DNA from: Roseitalea sp. MMSF_3546
Lineage (GTDB): Bacteria > Pseudomonadota > Alphaproteobacteria > Rhizobiales > Rhizobiaceae
Length of the DNA: 64,000 nucleotides
Assembly (NCBI RefSeq): GCF_030732865.1
Contig: NZ_JASHKB010000017.1
Location: forward strand, 16,766-80,765
Direction: 5' to 3'
This document shows, in pieces, positions 35,501 through 41,439 of the stretch; positions within the stretch are counted from its first letter, which is position 1, and every line of letters begins with the position of its first letter. The translations under genes were made by a program, and so were the position numbers. The notes under the pieces are model-generated. The model had not been told where the DNA came from. It ran no database searches and worked only from the letters and a program-made list of their open reading frames with translations.

Positions 35501-35824
35501 CTCATAGGTGGCCTGAAGCAGCAACCTTTGTTGCGGGTCCATTGAGGCCGCTTCTCGTGGGGAGATGTCAAAGAACCCCGGGTCGAAACTGCGAACATCG
35601 TCGAGAAAGCCGCCCCATTTGGAGGTCGATTTGCCAATCGCCGATGGATCAGGATCGAAGGCAGCCGTAAGGCTCCACCGATCCTCGGGGATCTCACGGA
35701 TCCCTCTTCCTTTCTCGTTGAGGAAACGCCAGAACGACCCAGGGCTTTCCGCCCCGCCGGGGAAGCGGCACCCAATGCCAACCACAGCAATGCCATAGCC
35801 CGATCCCGATACCGTCGCGTCCAT
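26561..35824 (-). CDS. Highly reducing type I polyketide synthase, KS-AT-DH-(psiKR)-ER-KR-ACP-C*-C, 3087 aa
   Basis: One complete reducing module in a single protein. KS about 10-435: Cys181 in DTACSSS, His316 in EAHGTGT, His355 in NVGHLE. AT about 555-880: Ser650 in GHSFGE; the specificity motif reads FGWHG, so malonyl versus methylmalonyl cannot be called. DH about 919-1205: His949 with a Glu where HxxxG has Gly, and Asp1113 in LLDACFQ. Non-catalytic KR half about 1240-1440. ER about 1460-1790: TGGVGLAAIQ. KR about 1805-2045: GGLSGFG, Ser1944, Tyr1957, Asn1961. ACP: Ser2114 in GLDSLSS. Two condensation-type domains follow. The first (about 2180-2590) has CHTAAGD in place of HHxxxDG. The second (about 2615-3060) has HHVVHDA with His2749/2750 and Asp2754, plus VGYVANMTMLR. 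No thioesterase. The chain is probably built iteratively, fully reduced, and released by transfer to an alcohol or amine. Start ATG has GAGGGAA upstream. Confidence 0.95.
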   Translation of the reverse strand: MDATVSGSGYGIAVVGIGCRFPGGAESPGSFWRFLNEKGRGIREIPEDRWSLTAAFDPDPSAIGKSTSKWGGFLDDVRSFDPGFFDISPREAASMDPQQRLLLQATYEALQDAGTTIAEAQNARTGVFVGISTSDYGLNLRMRRSSDEIWAGTGSAYSIAANRVSHRFDFTGPSVAVDTACSSSLVSVDLACRSILDGACDAAVAAGVNIMLSPDTFVVFSKANMLSLTGEISSFDARANGFVRGEGVGAVLLKPLDKALADGDRIYAIVRATNVNQDGRTSTLTAPNFESQMQMLKGLCRRASVDPVDVGFIEAHGTGTPIGDPIEAKAIGRVFGTGRPGGPALVGTVKPNVGHLESGAGICGFIKAALTVYHGTVPPNRNFDTPNPAIPMDALNIAVPVATTELPSHDGATRFAAVNAFGFGGTNASALLENWSGGDRGNARARLTPGAVLARHDFGPILVPLSASSEPQLRQVAADLSAALVDDGSLAAEPIASLASTLALHRDQFAERAVVLASDRQHLRRSLDMIAAGEEQATEDRYAIPPFVSGRARASGKLAVTFAGQGGQWWGMARRLLTCDQVYRQSVDEFDALFRNVSGWSVVDAMLSNEASSRIDDADVTQPAIFANQIGLMALWRKWGIEPDLLIGHSFGEVAAAYIADAISLSTAARLIHARGMIRDAIGSVGAMAAVGLSVDELAAFLPDDGSVVVAAYNGPALQTVSGEIDGVERLLAAVEAQFPNALVRRLKMDFGWHGPQLDSGEVWFRKTLGEIEWSTPNLPVVSTVTGRLETRFDTDYWWRNLREPVAFDQAMRFALASGADTFLEMGPHRTLAPLTAGIVNDAGINAAIVHSLHREQDDYDALAVAKAILHTHGTSLDWRKINSGPGRRDLALPLYPWAREELWNSPEEARRTLFSAEVHPLLGRRAGRAAPAWTNEITLKAFGYINDHRVEESAVFPAAGYIEMMVAAARDHFGAGPVELRNVRFLDALSIGNDDWVMLETTLDIERGIVRIYSRTRDYEEDWRLRADAYVLRRPLEAERVDAAAMVERREPSIGKSDFYRLTALHGLNYGALFQGIDAAWCDGDRCVAKVSAPHGVDLSAQRYIAHPALLDACFQAPIPLIDIDAGVWDPSRSIPETDEEGHFPLMLPIGIERLAVVDQLPHQMWVDFRTVPVNGSSTEMGGVYRITGPDGQVLVTIDNFRMKQLAAHQSSTAASVKPVFHVESLDLLSETAGAELHDGKSETAVIDWLVLDDGSGPGAALAEALRSCGATAMTVSGAPIADSGPDRLAEAFADFLDDDLRPAGIVDLRSLAFDEQVSAHNLVEAAERNVLNLADAGRALDQLREIGKSRPYWIITNGARVAADSDALTEAGLSQSGVVGLARTLSAEIPEFNIRLADVDRAAVSAPVTLARLLIANGEETEIVLRGGDIHVSRVQQMETADLPPRMRRIDLSACDDNFVVTMTRPGSVDNIVLREAETPQPGPDELLIEVMAVGLNFRDIMVATGILPDEIEGDGAWWRNMGFEYSGRVKAVGSGVTKYRPGDRIMGMGKGFLRRYAITKQEAVVGIANDVSYADAASFPVGFMTACYALEELGRLSEGETALIHTATGGVGLAAIQVARNIGANVFATAGTPEKRQYLNEMGIAFVGDSRSVDFADGVRKATGGRGVDLVLNALAGSAIDKGLECLAPFGRFIEIGKRDLFADKPIGLKSLYYNNSFHVVDLSVFEDERPGLITQLLETVSERLGDGSYQPLPQAVFPVSDVVEAFRHMAKAQHIGKVVITFDDAHVDVQTDMRKPAPLDAEAGYLITGGLSGFGLAVAEWMAANGAGRIVLAGRKGAVRSKDAARVEAMRAQGAEIVPLALDATDARAVDAAIGDLVAHDKPLRGIVHGAMVLQDGFIGQLTDDQFTAVLRPKIKGAWNMHRALEARGAGLDFFVCFSSLAQMIGSQGQSNYVAANAFLDAFASYRRAGGRAAQTIDWGALGESGFVARSDAMASYLDSVGMKPIGDDIACEALGQFIMSALPTAAFAKVDWQSITRGSPGANAPRMRGLLAGAGRGGTKIRTQLAATDKSQWPALLSEFIQGEIARVLKVEAASVPLDRALAEVGLDSLSSFELKNRVEAELDIAIPVGKFLQAPTVGGLSDVIVRAIEADTARTEQAGLSASPQSKGDGAAPDAFPVMPRQLAAIAVDKGLMSSEMARHAQWFRATLTMDQGVAMSAVGAALEALAREQPALRLRLGQGSEATFELSQEPPALVPLGEPGPDETLSGQSGALWRFGWRSRDDGAEVHIACHTAAGDRWSVQFVSQRLKELAEGQTEQPPADYCAIASDCVVDDNEASLRDQAFWQEVLHDLPQPIVFTSRSRATAPVGMGWNAGSIVTLSTRIASWTSADDPIVSEGRLLSAMAGALECRFGEHRMIVERTDLVRREPDRQDVVGPFADALPILVERHAGHEWDSDAISRRLRTCLHHRRFDAAACAALLADRFDKAGLNPAQIGFAFIDHATVADLDPDMLDAIFDDAATRAVNEIRLTAVERDGALELLWAFDADVVDEETASGLLETIAETLGEAIAIKRFDPKERAVGRHQSGIRAASSKARRPTVPKSNGRQESLPVTAQQLACLNIGPDNRNGNSLNAYWVSMRALRIRPGLDVDRLRRAVAQVVGRHQSLRMRFVRLEGDWRVTIPADAPDAFAVRDLGAVSASALEEQLSELGRTDVDFESGPLFRVTLLRCGSDGDVFHLWSHHVVHDAYCLAIVMNELFAAYMGMPIGPKPEMTFERYLREVERVGDVGATQAAQAHYSATLLPPLTPPRIGWAASGDQFDSERLNFGRSGNLDIETSDRADRELDERLRRAGVTETALQIAAFASVICRRGGADGIYVNCEMAGRTTPALESYVGYVANMTMLRCDFSAYHDLEAVARDIGKQLRAAAAMGAPGNFTRQRALAEQLRADGAYLPQFEVSQTFPKSVMARSPLAPVMFAAPGARASFGGLMVEPLHHPTLVDVTRYEYQWRSLHTGKSRMFRSMWDPSAYGVGEALQFAVESLQEMGVEPPELKVGATYEPQESEKSLTHGTATMMEHHE

Positions 35825-36296
35825 CTGCCAATTCCCTCGCCACGCACGCCGCTAGAGCCAGCCTCGCTGATGCGGATTTGGCCAGGCCCTGGTAACTTGC
35901 GGCTTGCTCTTTTACCCCCTCGGAACACTAGATGAATTGTGTCAGGTAGACAAACGCTGAGGCCTCATTGACCAACCAGATTTCTGACGAATCAGGTCCC
36001 ATTCGCGCCGGAAATCGGCTCCAGCGCAGCAGGCTTTGGTGTCATGGCATCGGAGCCCGTTCCGATTTGGATACGAACGCCGAACGCGCGATGGCGGACA
36101 CCGATCACGATTTGCGATTGCTTGGTCCCACCGCCACACACTGGCTGAGCCGCAACAATTCAGTCCGCTTCGAGCTGGCTCAGGTGCCGCCAGAGCAATC
36201 AAACGGAACTGTGAGCTGAGCGCAGGTATCGTATAGGCTATGGTTGTCGTTGCGACCGTGCGGAGCAGCGGCGAATATGAGTTTGAGGATGAATCG
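35825..36296. other. Spacer upstream of the PKS gene
   Basis: About 470 bases between the divergent PKS and small-lipoprotein genes. It must carry the PKS-cluster promoter. Overlapping frames on both strands show no domain, signal or convincing ribosome-binding site, and I call none of them. No clear operator palindrome was found. Confidence 0.45.
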
Positions 36297-36596
36297 ATGT
36301 CACGACTTTTCTTGCTCACCCTACCGGCCAGCGTGATGCTCGCAATGGCCGGCTGCACCGGCGCGGGACAAGGCAATATCATTTCACCTGTGTCGGTCAG
36401 CCATGCCGGCCAGCGCAGCACGACCTTGGAGGCCAGATGCATCCGCGAAGCCCGCCAGGCGGCCTTGGCGGCGGTCCAGAAGCACCCGGGTTCGGGACCC
36501 TATGGCTGGCCGGCGGCCGGTGATGTCGACATCAACGCTTTATACAGGCAGGTCGAGCGTAGAACCTACCGCGATTGCATCAACCGAGCACATTAG
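36297..36596 (+). CDS. Small predicted lipoprotein, 99 aa
   Basis: ATG at 36297 preceded by GAGGAT. Signal MSRLFLLTLPASVMLAMAGC with a Cys at 20; the -3 residue is Met rather than Leu, a weak lipobox. The mature part is polar with two further Cys (ARCIREARQ and YRDCINRAH), which could form a disulfide. No family recognised. Divergent from the PKS gene across a 472-base spacer, so possibly co-regulated with it. Confidence 0.55.
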   Translation: MSRLFLLTLPASVMLAMAGCTGAGQGNIISPVSVSHAGQRSTTLEARCIREARQAALAAVQKHPGSGPYGWPAAGDVDINALYRQVERRTYRDCINRAH

Positions 36597-36778
36597 GATC
36601 TGTTGCGCATCACCGGGCGGCGTGTCCAACTGGAACAATGCATGCCGAGGAGCCACGTCGTCGGACGTCGAAACGAACAGTTGGCCCTTGTCTGCGTGGC
36701 GCCGGCGGACACGTCATCCCGTCCGCTCTCTAAACCTTGAATGCCGGGTAAAAGGTCGTTGCCGCCCAGCGTCACCGG

Positions 36779-37066
36779 TCAATCATCGATCGAACCGAAG
36801 CCGACCTGGAAGCGCACATAACCGCTGATGCGGATGCAGGTCTCGGTCGACCCGATCTTCTTGAAACCGGTCCCGGCGCGCTCGCATGCCTCAACGGCCT
36901 CCGGGTCTGTTTCCGCGATGACCGTATCGCCCTGTTCCGCCTCGGGCAGCTGAAGCTGGTCCTTGATGTCCCAATCGGCGTCCGTGGCAAGCGCCATCGG
37001 AGTCGAAGCCACAGCTATTGCAAAAGCCATAGCGGCAATCGGTTTTGTTGCTTTCTTGTCAAACAA
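36779..37066 (-). CDS. Mini-protein carrying only the N-terminal motif of Rhizobiales porins, about 95 aa
   Basis: A TTG start at 37066 sits 5 bases after GGAGAT; signal peptide (IAAMAFAIAVASTPMALA), then about 50 acidic residues. It ends with ACERAGTGFKKIGSTETCIR-ISGYVRFQ, matching the neighbour's [28 protein letters not shown] region, including both Cys. It stops there, with no barrel. Similar motif-only proteins could be a decayed porin, but signal, motif and stop are all intact, so a small functional envelope protein is possible. Reads in the same direction as the large porin, downstream of its terminator. Confidence 0.55.
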   Translation of the reverse strand: MFDKKATKPIAAMAFAIAVASTPMALATDADWDIKDQLQLPEAEQGDTVIAETDPEAVEACERAGTGFKKIGSTETCIRISGYVRFQVGFGSIDD

Positions 37067-37179
37067 GGCAGATCTCCAATCTCCAACGTGCACTGCGCCC
37101 AGCACCTTTCCGATCATCTGGCATGGACCGACAAGTCACGCAAGCACTGGCCAATCACATCGAACGAAAACCCGGACAA

Positions 37180-37209
37180 AGAAAAGACCCGGCGGTCGCC
37201 CGCCGGGTC
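37180..37209 (-). terminator. Rho-independent terminator of the porin gene
   Basis: On the minus strand GACCCGGCGG and CCGCCGGGTC form a perfect 10-bp stem with a 4-base loop, followed by TTTTC, 28 bases after the porin stop. Confidence 0.85.
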
Positions 37210-37237
37210 AGCATGTCGAATGGATCAGGCGACTGGC

Positions 37238-39040
37238 TTAGAAGGAACCTTCAAAGCGCAGGAAGCCCGCCCAGCCATCGACCTTGGCAATACCGTAGTC
37301 GTAGCTCTGGTACTGAAGGTCGGCCTTGATGTCGAAGCCCGGAACCAGCTCGTGGTCCACCGTGATGCCTGCTTTCCAGCCGTCATCGTTGAAGCCGGTT
37401 GCATCACCCCAGGTCTGGCTACCGACCAGGAAGCCGTTCAGGTACTGACCGCCGACGGTAACGGTGGTCGCTTCGGTCGCATCGAAGGCAACGCTTGCGG
37501 CAGCCGACCATTCATAGTCGTTGTCGTAGAAGCTCTTGCCCGAGTTGTAGATGCCCATGGCCTGGAAGGTGGCGGCGCCAAAGCCAGCCGAAGCGATCAG
37601 CTTGGCACCCCAGGCATCGTCGTCCTGACCGTTGACCCACGTCCCGGCCGGACCGGCACGCATGACGCTGTTCTGAACCAGCGCATCGTTGCTGCCGCCA
37701 GCATCGTAGTCATCGTAGTAGGCGAAACCGGTCATGGTGATGCCGCCGAGCTCGACCATCGCCTTACCGACGATATTCGGCATGTAGTCGACATTGTTGT
37801 CTTCGTTTTCGATCGACAGTCCGAACGACGATGCGCCAGCATCGAAGGTGTAACGGATGTGGTTGATATCCGCACCGCCCGACTGATCGAACTCGCCGTT
37901 GATGCCACCATCCCACAGCGTATCATCATAACCGAGCTGCAGGCCACCGAGACCGATCGTGGCTTCCTGAAGACCCAAATCGCCGCCGGCAGTACCGCCG
38001 AGCTGCATACGGGTGGTCAGAGCGCCGAGCTCGGAATCGTTCCAGGTTTCGACGACAAGGCGGGCCGAGGTGGTGGTGTCCCAACCGTCATTGGTGGTCG
38101 TCGGCTGGAAGCCGAGCAGGCCGGCAGCCGTGCCAACTGCGGCACCGGTTGCGTTTGCCCACGCAGCGTCATTGTCGAACCCGACCAGGCCATCGAACAC
38201 ACCGATATCGCCAAGCGTCCACAGCAGCTGCTGGTAACCAGCATTGCCAAGATTGGCCTTCAGATTGGCGATCACGTCATCGGACAAAAGGTCGATGGCT
38301 GTTGGAACGATCGGCAGAAGGAAGGTCGGATCGAGAACCAGCGTCGCCTTCAGGGCAGCTTCGAGCTGCGCATAATACGCATCCGCCTGAAGACCCGTGA
38401 ACTCTTGTGCCAAGCCGCCAGGATTGTTGACGTTGTATTCTTCGCCCAACAGACCAAAGACGTCACCCTGATTGGCAGGAACCTGATCGTTACCAGCCGG
38501 CGTCAGGGCCGAAGCACCGGCGCCTACTGTGTAATAAGCCTGAGCCGCGGGCGTCAGAGCCTGAAGGATGGCAAGTGCACTGGGATTATCGACAGGGCCA
38601 GCATCATCAGGAACAGTGAAGTTCAGACCCGATGTATCGAACGCGTCATAGTAGTTGAAATAGATCAACGCAGCCTGCCCAACACCGGCCGCCTTCGTCA
38701 ACGTAACCGACGAACCGGGAGCTGCCGGCGGGGACTGCAGACCGTCTTCGATCGTTGCAGGCAAGATCGAATTGAAGGAGAACCCTTCCTGAACTGCCGC
38801 CACGCCGGCAGGATCGATGTCAACATCGAGGTCCGACGCGTCGATCTGCATGCGCACATAGCCTGAGAACTTCAGGCAGACTTCCGTGCCGGGAATATAC
38901 CAATAGCCGGTGCCGGCCGCGTCGCAGACACGGACATATTCCACCATTTCCGGCTCGGGGATGATGATGTCGGCGGCCATCGCCGACGGTGCAGCGATCA
39001 GAGCCGCCGCCGAGCCGAGAAGAAGGCTCTTGATTTTCAT
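37238..39040 (-). CDS. Oversized Omp2/RopA-type porin, 600 aa
   Basis: Signal [22 protein letters not shown], mature from ADIIIPEPE. The N-terminus carries the Rhizobiales porin motif [28 protein letters not shown], and the C-terminus ends FLRFEGSF (terminal Phe). Strand-rich sequence from about residue 320 ([11 protein letters not shown]...) forms the barrel of a trimeric general porin. Family members are typically about 350-420 residues. Here roughly 220 extra residues, about 80-310, lie between the first strand and the main barrel and include long helical-looking stretches ([20 protein letters not shown]). They may form an exceptionally large constriction or surface loop. ATG preceded by GGAGG at 6 bases; strong terminator downstream. 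Confidence 0.85.
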   Translation of the reverse strand: MKIKSLLLGSAAALIAAPSAMAADIIIPEPEMVEYVRVCDAAGTGYWYIPGTEVCLKFSGYVRMQIDASDLDVDIDPAGVAAVQEGFSFNSILPATIEDGLQSPPAAPGSSVTLTKAAGVGQAALIYFNYYDAFDTSGLNFTVPDDAGPVDNPSALAILQALTPAAQAYYTVGAGASALTPAGNDQVPANQGDVFGLLGEEYNVNNPGGLAQEFTGLQADAYYAQLEAALKATLVLDPTFLLPIVPTAIDLLSDDVIANLKANLGNAGYQQLLWTLGDIGVFDGLVGFDNDAAWANATGAAVGTAAGLLGFQPTTTNDGWDTTTSARLVVETWNDSELGALTTRMQLGGTAGGDLGLQEATIGLGGLQLGYDDTLWDGGINGEFDQSGGADINHIRYTFDAGASSFGLSIENEDNNVDYMPNIVGKAMVELGGITMTGFAYYDDYDAGGSNDALVQNSVMRAGPAGTWVNGQDDDAWGAKLIASAGFGAATFQAMGIYNSGKSFYDNDYEWSAAASVAFDATEATTVTVGGQYLNGFLVGSQTWGDATGFNDDGWKAGITVDHELVPGFDIKADLQYQSYDYGIAKVDGWAGFLRFEGSF

Positions 39041-39672
39041 GATTGACCTCCAGTCAGAGTTTGAAGCGGGTCTGGGTGCTCCGAAGGACACTAGTTCCGA
39101 AGGACCTCTTGTCCCATCCCCTACACAGAAACAGGCAGACCCGCCCGTTTCCTCGTCCGTTCATGACCGATGCGCCAACGCCGCGCAACAACCAAGTGGG
39201 CTCGGAGAACCCCACTTTGACCGGTTCGCCAGGCGATGTTGCACAAATGCCACTATTTAGCCAACGGTCGCGATCGGGCTGGCAGTCTTTGGCGGCGTGC
39301 TCGCCACCACGAGGGGCCAGATCGGCGGCTACGCGGGCACTTGTTGCGGCGGCGGAGGAGGGATTGGCGCAGGTAAGTGCCATCGGCCAATTGGCAGCGA
39401 AGAGCCACTCATCGGACGTACTGGTGAACCGTCATTGCGGGCCCACAAGCCTTTTTTCGTCGCTCGTTCCCGGATTTTAGCCGCCCGCTCAGCGATCTGT
39501 CGGCTCTGGAATTCCGGGACACCCGCAAAATGCATGAGTATAGGCAGGTGCCGGGACGACGAACTGATTTAGGCAGGAAGGTCCTAGGGAAGAACCCAGG
39601 CAGCAAAGGCCGGGCCGGCCAACGTGCCCGATTCGCAGATCGCAATCCGTTCAGTGAACAGCGGCCGAATCG
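39041..39672. other. Region between porin and lipoprotein genes, no intact gene
   Basis: About 630 bases. It includes the porin promoter, which I cannot place exactly, and a stretch around 39225-39260 (GGCGATGTTGCACAAATGCC) that resembles ends of some insertion sequences. No transposase sequence is present. Frames here lack any recognisable product. Confidence 0.35.
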
Positions 39673-40362
39673 CTAGCGCGATGCCGACGATGGCACGGGC
39701 ACATCGCCCGAATCGGACAGTCCTTCGACGGGCGGCTGGTAGGAGACAAGCTCGGTTTGGAGCAGATTGCCATCGGTATCCCTGACCAAGCTCCGCGCGA
39801 TCCAACCGATCTCGGGCACCCACCAGTCCGCGCGCTCGGCTCGGTAACGGGACCCGTCGATGCCGGAGACGACGCGCGCGCGCAAGACGACCGCCTGGTA
39901 GCGGACGCCACCGACGGTAACCGGCTCAGCCTCGGCGACAATGATTGACTGACGTGCGACGGCGCCGTTGCGCAGCAGCATGTTGAAAGTCACCGTCTTG
40001 CCGATCTGCAGCGGCCAGAGCGTGGCATATTCCTTTTCGTCGAACCCTTGCGCGCTACTGCACCCCCAACAGCCCGGAACAAGGCGTACCGTCGAGCCGT
40101 CCGCGGCCGACAGGCGCCCCTCCACGCCGTCCGGCGCGGCAGCCACATAGGCGCGCTGGATAGTCTGACCGTTTGAGGACGCGCGGAACTCGAGCCGCGC
40201 ACCTTGCTCCGCAAAGCGCAGGGCCGGCGGGTTGGGCAATGATTGTCCAGCGTTCGAACGTCCTTCCACAGGTGAGGAGCGGCCCGACATCACCGAATCG
40301 ACCATCGACGTGCAGCCACTGACCAAAGAGGCCACCGCAATCAATACCGCGAACCTGGTCAC
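39673..40362 (-). CDS. Predicted outer-membrane lipoprotein, 229 aa
   Basis: GTG start at 40362 chosen because AGGAG lies 8 bases upstream; a TTG six codons earlier is weaker. Lipobox LVSGC after a hydrophobic stretch (FAVLIAVAS). The mature protein begins TSMVDSVMSGRSS, then a beta-rich domain with VPGCWGCSSAQ (two Cys), ATLWPLQIGKTVTFNM and WWVPEIGWIARSLV. I do not recognise a named family; similar hypothetical lipoproteins occur in alphaproteobacteria. Transcribed alone, divergent from the repeat-protein gene. Confidence 0.65.
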   Translation of the reverse strand: MTRFAVLIAVASLVSGCTSMVDSVMSGRSSPVEGRSNAGQSLPNPPALRFAEQGARLEFRASSNGQTIQRAYVAAAPDGVEGRLSAADGSTVRLVPGCWGCSSAQGFDEKEYATLWPLQIGKTVTFNMLLRNGAVARQSIIVAEAEPVTVGGVRYQAVVLRARVVSGIDGSRYRAERADWWVPEIGWIARSLVRDTDGNLLQTELVSYQPPVEGLSDSGDVPVPSSASR

Positions 40363-40800
40363 GCTTGCGCTCCTATTCAAACTGACGCTGGCGCATGCCC
40401 TACATCAAGACCAGATCGAATGAAACCGAGCGCTGCATTGTCCGCCTGCAAAGTCGATTCGCCCGCGCCGGTTCGGCCATAGAACTGTACCCGGCGGGAG
40501 ACGAAGCCCTGTATCGACGCAGTCGGCAGCCAACTGTGTCCGAAGCGCAACACAGGCGCGCATATCGACACACCGCCATCCGAACGGAGCCATGTCGTCA
40601 CTTCTATTTATCTGAATTGTCACAATTAAATGCGGAATCGGCCTTGCTTGCCCGGCCCGTTCGGATGCACCGGTCCGGTTGACCCGTTGCGCTACATATG
40701 AGATCAAACGAAGGTGTTCGCGGGCTCGAAGCGGATTGTGGTGTCGTGAGCGAGCGCCGGGAGAGGGATTTTGGTCTGAACAATCTGCGAGGACGACAAC
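40363..40800. other. Spacer between divergent envelope genes
   Basis: About 440 bases with no gene I can support. A TTGACC near 40678 followed by an AT-rich TACATATGA could be a promoter element for the repeat-protein gene, but spacing is poor. Confidence 0.3.
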
Positions 40801-41307
40801 GTGAAACAGAAAACGACGATGATTCTGGTCGGTGCGGCCGCAATTGCGCTGGTTACGGGCGGGAGCGCTTTGGCATTCGACGCATGGCCCGGCAACGGCG
40901 GCTTGAATGGCGGATGCGGCTATTGCGAACCCATTTGGAACGATTTCCCCGGGAGTCCCAATTTCGGTGAATTGCCGGAGCCGCCGACCAATGGGGGCAG
41001 CTATAATTTCGGTTCTGGCGGCTGGGTCGGTGACTGGCCGTCGATGGATAATGGCGGCGGGCCGGGCGATCCGAATTTCGGTGATCTGCCTCCTGGTCCC
41101 AACGGTGGATCCTACAACTTCGGTGAAGGCAGCGACATCGGGTATCCAGAGAAGGGGAATGACGGTTGGCCCGGAATGCCGCCGATGGGTGATCTGCCGG
41201 AGCCGCCTGAAAACGGCGGAAGTTACAACTTCGGCAACTTCGGCAAGTGGTCAAACTTCGGCTATGTCTGCGATGCACAGTGCCAGGAGCATTCTGACCC
41301 CGTCTGA
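40801..41307 (+). CDS. Secreted Gly/Asn/Pro-rich protein with three NGGSYNFG repeats, 168 aa
   Basis: GTG start with GAGGACGAC upstream; signal peptide (KQKTTMILVGAAAIALVTGGSALA) and mature start FDAWPGNGG. Three near-identical units sit at residues 54-71, 92-108 and 129-145, with consensus (N/P)(F/M)G(E/D)LP-PP-NGGSYNFG, spaced about 37 residues and separated by Trp/Gly/Asp-rich linkers. Four Cys occur in two pairs, near the start (CGYC) and the end (CDAQC). Low-complexity aromatic/Gly composition resembles secreted adhesive or amyloid-like proteins, but I recognise no family. An intact terminator follows. Function unknown. Confidence 0.7.
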   Translation: MKQKTTMILVGAAAIALVTGGSALAFDAWPGNGGLNGGCGYCEPIWNDFPGSPNFGELPEPPTNGGSYNFGSGGWVGDWPSMDNGGGPGDPNFGDLPPGPNGGSYNFGEGSDIGYPEKGNDGWPGMPPMGDLPEPPENGGSYNFGNFGKWSNFGYVCDAQCQEHSDPV

Positions 41308-41373
41308 TAAGTCGTTACGAAATACTGCGTTCAATGGCGGACGGCCTGACCGGCGCCTAGTTCGAAATCGAGA

Positions 41374-41405
41374 CCCGCGGCGTGTAGCGCCGCGGGCTTT
41401 TTCTT
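41374..41405 (+). terminator. Rho-independent terminator after the repeat-protein gene
   Basis: CCCGCGGCG and CGCCGCGGG form a perfect 9-bp stem with loop TGTAG, followed by CTTTTTC; 66 bases after the stop codon. Confidence 0.9.
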
Positions 41406-41439
41406 CCTCCGTATCACAACGCAATGAGACATCGAACAC

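Noticed and set aside
35942..36442. Minus-strand frame in the spacer upstream of the PKS
   Set aside because: No domain, signal or ribosome-binding site, and it overlaps the better-supported small lipoprotein gene.
39180..39260. Possible insertion-sequence end (GGCGATGTTGCACAAATGCC)
   Set aside because: Only a resemblance to IS ends; no transposase remnant, no paired inverted repeat and no target duplication seen.
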